A stretch of 64,000 nucleotides of DNA from Serratia oryzae (GTDB lineage: Bacteria; Pseudomonadota; Gammaproteobacteria; Enterobacterales; Enterobacteriaceae): positions 1 through 64,000 of the forward strand of contig NZ_MOXD01000007.1 of assembly GCF_001976145.1 (NCBI RefSeq), in the 5' to 3' direction. Positions 59,868 through 64,000 of the stretch are shown here, piece after piece (position 1 is the first letter of the stretch; every line of letters starts with the position of its first letter). Below the pieces are notes generated by a model. That model had not been told where the DNA came from. It saw only the letters and a list, made by a program, of their open reading frames with translations, and did no database searches. Made by a program: the position numbers and the translations under genes.

Positions 59868-61201
59868 CAGCTCGCAAACCGGCCAATCTTCTGTTGGTTG
59901 ACGACGATCCCAGCTTGCTCAAGCTGCTGGGGATGCGTCTGACCAGCGAAGGTTTTCACGTCATTACTGCCGCCAGCGGCCAGGAGGCTCTGCGCCTGCT
60001 GGCGCGTGAAAAGATCGACCTGGTCATCAGCGATTTGCGGATGGATGAAATGGACGGCATGGCGTTGTTCGCTGAAATCCAGAAATATCAGCCGGGAATG
60101 CCGGTGATCATTCTTACCGCTCATGGTTCGATCCCCGATGCGGTTGCCGCAACCCAGCAAGGGGTATTCAGCTTCCTGACCAAGCCGGTCGATCGCGATG
60201 CACTGTATAAAGCGATTGATGATGCGCTATCGCTGTCGATACCGGCGGGCGATGAAAGCTGGCGTGAAGACTTTGTCACCCGCAGCCCAATCATGCTGCG
60301 TCTGCTGGAGCAGGCCAAGATGGTGGCACAGTCAGATGTCAGCGTGCTAATTAACGGCCAGAGTGGTACCGGCAAGGAAGTGTTGGCGCAGGCGATTCAT
60401 GGTGCCAGCCCGCGGGCGAAAAAAGCCTTTATAGCCATCAACTGTGGCGCATTGCCAGAGCAACTGCTGGAGTCCGAACTGTTTGGGCATGCCAAAGGCG
60501 CCTTCACCGGTGCGGTGAGCAGCCGTGAGGGGTTATTCCAGGCTGCCGCTGGCGGCACGCTGTTCCTGGACGAGATTGGCGATATGCCGCTTTCGCTCCA
60601 GGTGAAATTGCTGCGTGTGTTGCAGGAACGCAAGGTGCGCCCACTGGGCAGTAACCGCGATCTGGACATCGACGTGCGCATCATCTCCGCTACCCACCGC
60701 GATCTGCCGAAAGCGATGGCGAAAAACGAGTTCCGCGAAGATCTCTACTACCGCCTGAACGTCGTAAACCTGAAGATCCCGGCGCTGAATGAGCGGGCAG
60801 AAGATATTCCGCTGTTGGCTAACCATCTGCTGCGTGAGTCGGCGCAGCGCCACAAACCTTTTGTGCGCAGTTTCTCCTCCGATGCGATGAAACGCCTGAT
60901 GACCGCCAGTTGGCCGGGTAACGTGCGCCAATTGGTGAACGTTATCGAGCAGTGTGTGGCACTGACGTCGGCTCCGGTGATCAGCGAAGCGTTGGTTGAG
61001 CAGGCCCTGGAAGGGGAAAATACCGCTCTGCCGACCTTTGTCGAAGCGCGTAACCAGTTTGAATTACACTATTTACGTAAACTGCTGCAAATCACCAAGG
61101 GCAACGTCACCCAGGCCGCGCGTATGGCGGGCCGCAACCGTACTGAATTCTATAAATTGTTGTCGCGCCACGAACTGGACGCCAACGATTTTAAAGAATG
61201 A
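59864..61201 (+). CDS. glrR: Sigma-54-dependent response regulator GlrR (QseF)
   Basis: This 445-residue protein has a receiver domain with D57 in VISDLRMDEMDG. The AAA+ domain has Walker A GQSGTGKE at 165-172 and the sigma-54 contact loop GAFTGA at 212-217. The C-terminal Fis-type helix-turn-helix is NVTQAARMAGRNRTEFY. Phosphorylated by GlrK, it activates the glmY promoter through TGTC-N10-GACA sites, and such sites are found upstream here. A GAACCTGC/GCAGGTTC hairpin at 61212-61232 follows the stop. Confidence 0.97.
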   Translation: MTARKPANLLLVDDDPSLLKLLGMRLTSEGFHVITAASGQEALRLLAREKIDLVISDLRMDEMDGMALFAEIQKYQPGMPVIILTAHGSIPDAVAATQQGVFSFLTKPVDRDALYKAIDDALSLSIPAGDESWREDFVTRSPIMLRLLEQAKMVAQSDVSVLINGQSGTGKEVLAQAIHGASPRAKKAFIAINCGALPEQLLESELFGHAKGAFTGAVSSREGLFQAAAGGTLFLDEIGDMPLSLQVKLLRVLQERKVRPLGSNRDLDIDVRIISATHRDLPKAMAKNEFREDLYYRLNVVNLKIPALNERAEDIPLLANHLLRESAQRHKPFVRSFSSDAMKRLMTASWPGNVRQLVNVIEQCVALTSAPVISEALVEQALEGENTALPTFVEARNQFELHYLRKLLQITKGNVTQAARMAGRNRTEFYKLLSRHELDANDFKE

Positions 61202-61322
61202 TTTTTTTCCTGAACCTGCTTAGTGCAGGTTCTCAACAAACGAGCCGGAAGAACCCCCTGCAACTTGCAGTATGATGGGTATCAACTCCGTTTTTTGTTG
61301 TGGCATGGCAGACTAGAGAGAT

Positions 61323-62945
61323 ATGAGCAGATCACTTTCCATTGCGTTGGCCCAGTTGAATTTGCTGGTGGGCGATATTGAAGGCAACAGCGAACGCATG
61401 TTGCAAACCGTGCAAGAGCAGCAGAAGGCGGGAGCCGATCTGGTCATGTTCACCGAACTGGCACTGTCGGGGTATCCGCCGGAAGACCTGTTGTACCGTG
61501 ACGATTTCTACCAGCGCTGCGATACCCAGCTTAACCGCCTGCAGCAGGCATCGGCCGATGTGGCGATCCTGGTGGGGCACCCCTGGCGTGAAGACGGCAA
61601 GCTGTATAACTCGCTGTCGCTGTTTTCCGCGGGGCAATTACAGGCGCGTTATTTCAAGCAGCAGTTGCCAAACTACGGTGTGTTCGACGAAAAACGTTAC
61701 TTCCATGCCGGGGATAAAAGCTGCGTGGTGGATCTGAAAGGTTACCGCCTGGGTCTGCTGATTTGCGAAGATCTGTGGTTCCCGGAGCCGGTGGATGCGG
61801 CCAAAGCGGCAGGGGCGGAAATTCTGCTGTCGATCAATGCTTCGCCGTATAACCGTGAAAAGCCTTATATCCGTAAAACCCTGATGGCAGGGCACTGCCA
61901 GCGCACGAACCTGCCGTTGGTGTATCTCAACCAGATCGGCGGGCAGGATGAGCTGATTTTTGATGGCTGCTCAAAAGTGTTTGATGCCGCGGGCAATATG
62001 ACGCATCGCCTGGCAGCGTTTGCTGAGCAGGTCACTCTGCTGGAGTTCAATGAGTTGCAAGTGGTGCCGATGACTGCCCCGGCGGCAGAACTGCCTCAGT
62101 TGGCGCAGGTGTATGAAGCGCTGGTGCTGGCGGTGCGAGATTATGTGACCAAAAACGGTTTTAAAGGTGCGGTGCTGGGCCTATCCGGCGGTATCGACTC
62201 TGCGCTGACGCTGGCGATTGCCGTTGATGCATTGGGTAAAGATAAGGTGCAGGCCTTGATGATGCCATTCCGCTACACGGCGGATATCAGCATTGCCGAT
62301 GCAAAAGAAGAAGCCGAAATTCTCGGCGTTGAGTTTGACATCGTCTCTATTGAGCCGATGTTTGATGCCTTTATGGGCCAGTTGTCGCCAATGTTTGTTG
62401 GCACCGAACGTGACACCACCGAAGAGAACCTGCAGGCACGCTGCCGTGGCGTGGTGCTGATGGCGCTGTCTAACAAACGCCGCAGCATCGTGTTAACCAC
62501 GGGTAACAAAAGTGAGATGGCTGTGGGCTATGCCACGCTGTATGGTGATATGGCGGGTGGCTTTGACGTGCTGAAAGACGTGCCGAAAACGCTGGTGTTC
62601 AAGCTGTCTGAGTATCGCAATACGGTCTCTTACGTGATCCCGCAGCGGGTGATCGATCGTCCACCTTCTGCTGAACTTGCCCCGGATCAGCTCGATCAGG
62701 ACAGTTTGCCGCCGTATGACATTCTGGATGCCATTCTCGAAGGCTACGTCGAACGCGATAAGTCCGTCGCCGATCTGGTGGCCGAAGGCTTCGAAGAGGC
62801 CATCGTGCGTAAGGTGATCCGTTTGGTGGATATCAACGAATACAAGCGCCGCCAGGCCGCCGTCGGGCCGCGTATCACCGCCCGTAATTTTGGTAAAGAT
62901 CGCCGCTACCCGATCACCTCCGGTTTTGGCCGTAAAAATTGGTAA
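61323..62945 (+). CDS. nadE: Glutamine-dependent NAD(+) synthetase
   Basis: This 540-residue two-domain enzyme has an N-terminal carbon-nitrogen hydrolase (nitrilase-type) amidase with FTELALSGYPPEDLL and LLICEDLWFPE. The C-terminal NAD synthase has P-loop LGLSGGIDSALTLAI and TTGNKSEMAVGYATLYGDMAGG. It amidates nicotinic acid adenine dinucleotide to NAD, taking ammonia from glutamine. E. coli NadE is a short ammonia-dependent enzyme of about 275 residues, so this is the longer type, set directly upstream of glnB (13 bases). Confidence 0.95.
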   Translation: MSRSLSIALAQLNLLVGDIEGNSERMLQTVQEQQKAGADLVMFTELALSGYPPEDLLYRDDFYQRCDTQLNRLQQASADVAILVGHPWREDGKLYNSLSLFSAGQLQARYFKQQLPNYGVFDEKRYFHAGDKSCVVDLKGYRLGLLICEDLWFPEPVDAAKAAGAEILLSINASPYNREKPYIRKTLMAGHCQRTNLPLVYLNQIGGQDELIFDGCSKVFDAAGNMTHRLAAFAEQVTLLEFNELQVVPMTAPAAELPQLAQVYEALVLAVRDYVTKNGFKGAVLGLSGGIDSALTLAIAVDALGKDKVQALMMPFRYTADISIADAKEEAEILGVEFDIVSIEPMFDAFMGQLSPMFVGTERDTTEENLQARCRGVVLMALSNKRRSIVLTTGNKSEMAVGYATLYGDMAGGFDVLKDVPKTLVFKLSEYRNTVSYVIPQRVIDRPPSAELAPDQLDQDSLPPYDILDAILEGYVERDKSVADLVAEGFEEAIVRKVIRLVDINEYKRRQAAVGPRITARNFGKDRRYPITSGFGRKNW

Positions 62946-62949
62946 TTAA

Positions 62950-63297
<348 letters not shown>

Positions 63298-63300
63298 GAT

Positions 63301-63469
63301 GTCTGGCTACCGAGCACTTCCAGTTTGAACTTGGGCAGTGCGCGGCCTCCTCGTGTACTGCGTGTACACTCCGGGGCACTGCGCGCTGGCCGCATTCAAT
63401 CTGGATGCGCTCGCTACGCCCCAAATTTCAGAGTGGTGTCTGGCTACCGCTCACTTTCAGCGTGAACTT
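63301..63469. repeat. Intergenic direct repeat around a palindrome-rich core
   Basis: TGTCTGGCTACCG-x-x-CACTT-x-CAG followed by TGAACTT occurs near 63301-63331 and again near 63437-63469. Between them lies a GC-rich stretch with GTGTACTGCGTGTACACTCC and two GCACTGCGCG-type words. No gene is visible. The layout suggests a dispersed intergenic repeat rather than a regulatory site. Confidence 0.5.
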
Positions 63470-63578
63470 CAATCCCATTCTAAAAAAGCGAACGCTATCG
63501 CATTTCGCACACTTTTCCCGATAGCTGACTGGTAAGCACCTACACTCAAAACAACCGTTTTGACCGAGGTGGTTTGCC

Positions 63579-64000
63579 ATGATGACGTTACGCCAAATCC
63601 GCCACTTTATTGCCGTGGCAGAAACCGGCTCGATCTCCGCTGCTGCACAGGCGGTGTTTGTCTCGCAGTCTTCGCTAACCTTGGCGATCCAGCAGTTGGA
63701 AACCGAGATTGGCGTCCGGTTGTTCGAGCGCCATGCCAAAGGGATGAACCTGACTCACCAAGGCCATCAGTTTTTGCGCCAATCCTATCTGATCCTCGCC
63801 ACCGTCGATAACGCCAAGCGCAGCCTGCAACTGGGCACCGAAAGCCTGAACGGCAAGCTGACCATCGGCGTCACCAGCCTGGTAGCCGGTTATTTTCTGG
63901 TGGAACTGCTCAAGCGCTTCAAATCGGCTTATCCCAACGTAACGATCCAGGTGATTGAGGATGAACGGCCGTATATCGAACATTTACTGGTGAGCGGTGA
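63579..64000 (+). CDS. LysR-family transcriptional regulator (5' part)
   Basis: An ATG at 63579 with GAGGTGG upstream opens a frame running off the window. It begins MMTLRQIRHFIAVAETGSIS and continues AAAQAVFVSQSSLTLAIQQL, the classical LysR winged helix-turn-helix, followed by FERHAKGMNLT and the start of the effector-binding domain (GKLTIGVTSLVAGYF). About 140 residues are present. The target and effector cannot be told. Confidence 0.9.
   Translation, partial: MMTLRQIRHFIAVAETGSISAAAQAVFVSQSSLTLAIQQLETEIGVRLFERHAKGMNLTHQGHQFLRQSYLILATVDNAKRSLQLGTESLNGKLTIGVTSLVAGYFLVELLKRFKSAYPNVTIQVIEDERPYIEHLLVSG

Overview
The window reads as an enterobacterial chromosome segment, most likely Serratia or a close relative in the Yersiniaceae. 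The core gene order matches the Escherichia coli ssrA-smpB-ratAB-bamE-recN-nadK-grpE and rpoE-rseABC-lepAB-rnc-era-recO-pdxJ-acpS blocks. However, grpE directly faces ung, nadE is the long glutamine-dependent form next to glnB, and murQ sits beside a YfhH-type regulator. The genus is inferred from gene order and protein sequence, not proven.

Region 1 (about 1-18,600) is an accessory island ending at the 3' end of the tmRNA gene ssrA, with a P4-type integrase of the CP4-57 IntA kind at that end. The island continues beyond the left edge. From left to right it holds: the tip of an IS3-family element that has cut a YfjP/YkfA-type GTPase gene after 41 codons; a RADAR anti-phage operon (rdrA-rdrB); a degraded integrase tail; a tightly coupled three-gene operon of a TerB-domain membrane-anchored protein, a BrxD-like (DUF2791) ATPase and an Lhr/BrxHI-like helicase; a 42-codon small ORF; a 978-residue helicase with a possible C-terminal nuclease domain; a gene-free stretch with several perfect palindromes; a small gene with a Cys/His/Asp pattern followed by an orphan reading frame; and the integrase. 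This is a defence island. RADAR is a described system. The TerB/BrxD-like/helicase operon and the solitary helicase-nuclease are the best candidates for less described ones.

Region 2 (18,600-40,400) is conserved housekeeping DNA: trans-translation (ssrA, smpB), ratAB, bamE, recN with two LexA boxes, nadK, grpE with a sigma-32 promoter, a dead DUF1127 gene with two in-frame amber codons, ung, grcA with an FNR site, srmB, trmN6, nadB, the sigma-E operon rpoE-rseABC with its own sigma-E-type promoter, lepA-lepB, rnc-era-recO, pdxJ-acpS and yfhL.

Region 3 (40,400-50,500) mixes accessory and core genes: a Tat-exported cholesterol-oxidase-like GMC flavoprotein, a hairpin-bounded repeat unit, yfhH/murQ/pgpC, and a same-strand cluster of a periplasmic VWA protein, a sensor kinase, a response regulator and a DUF2157 membrane protein.

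Region 4 (50,500-64,000) is core again: tadA, mltF, purL with a PurR box, then a compact regulatory locus in which three GlrR-type sites and a sigma-54 promoter precede the GlmY small RNA, followed by glrK-qseG-glrR, glutamine-dependent nadE and glnB. A direct repeat and the start of a LysR-type regulator close the window.
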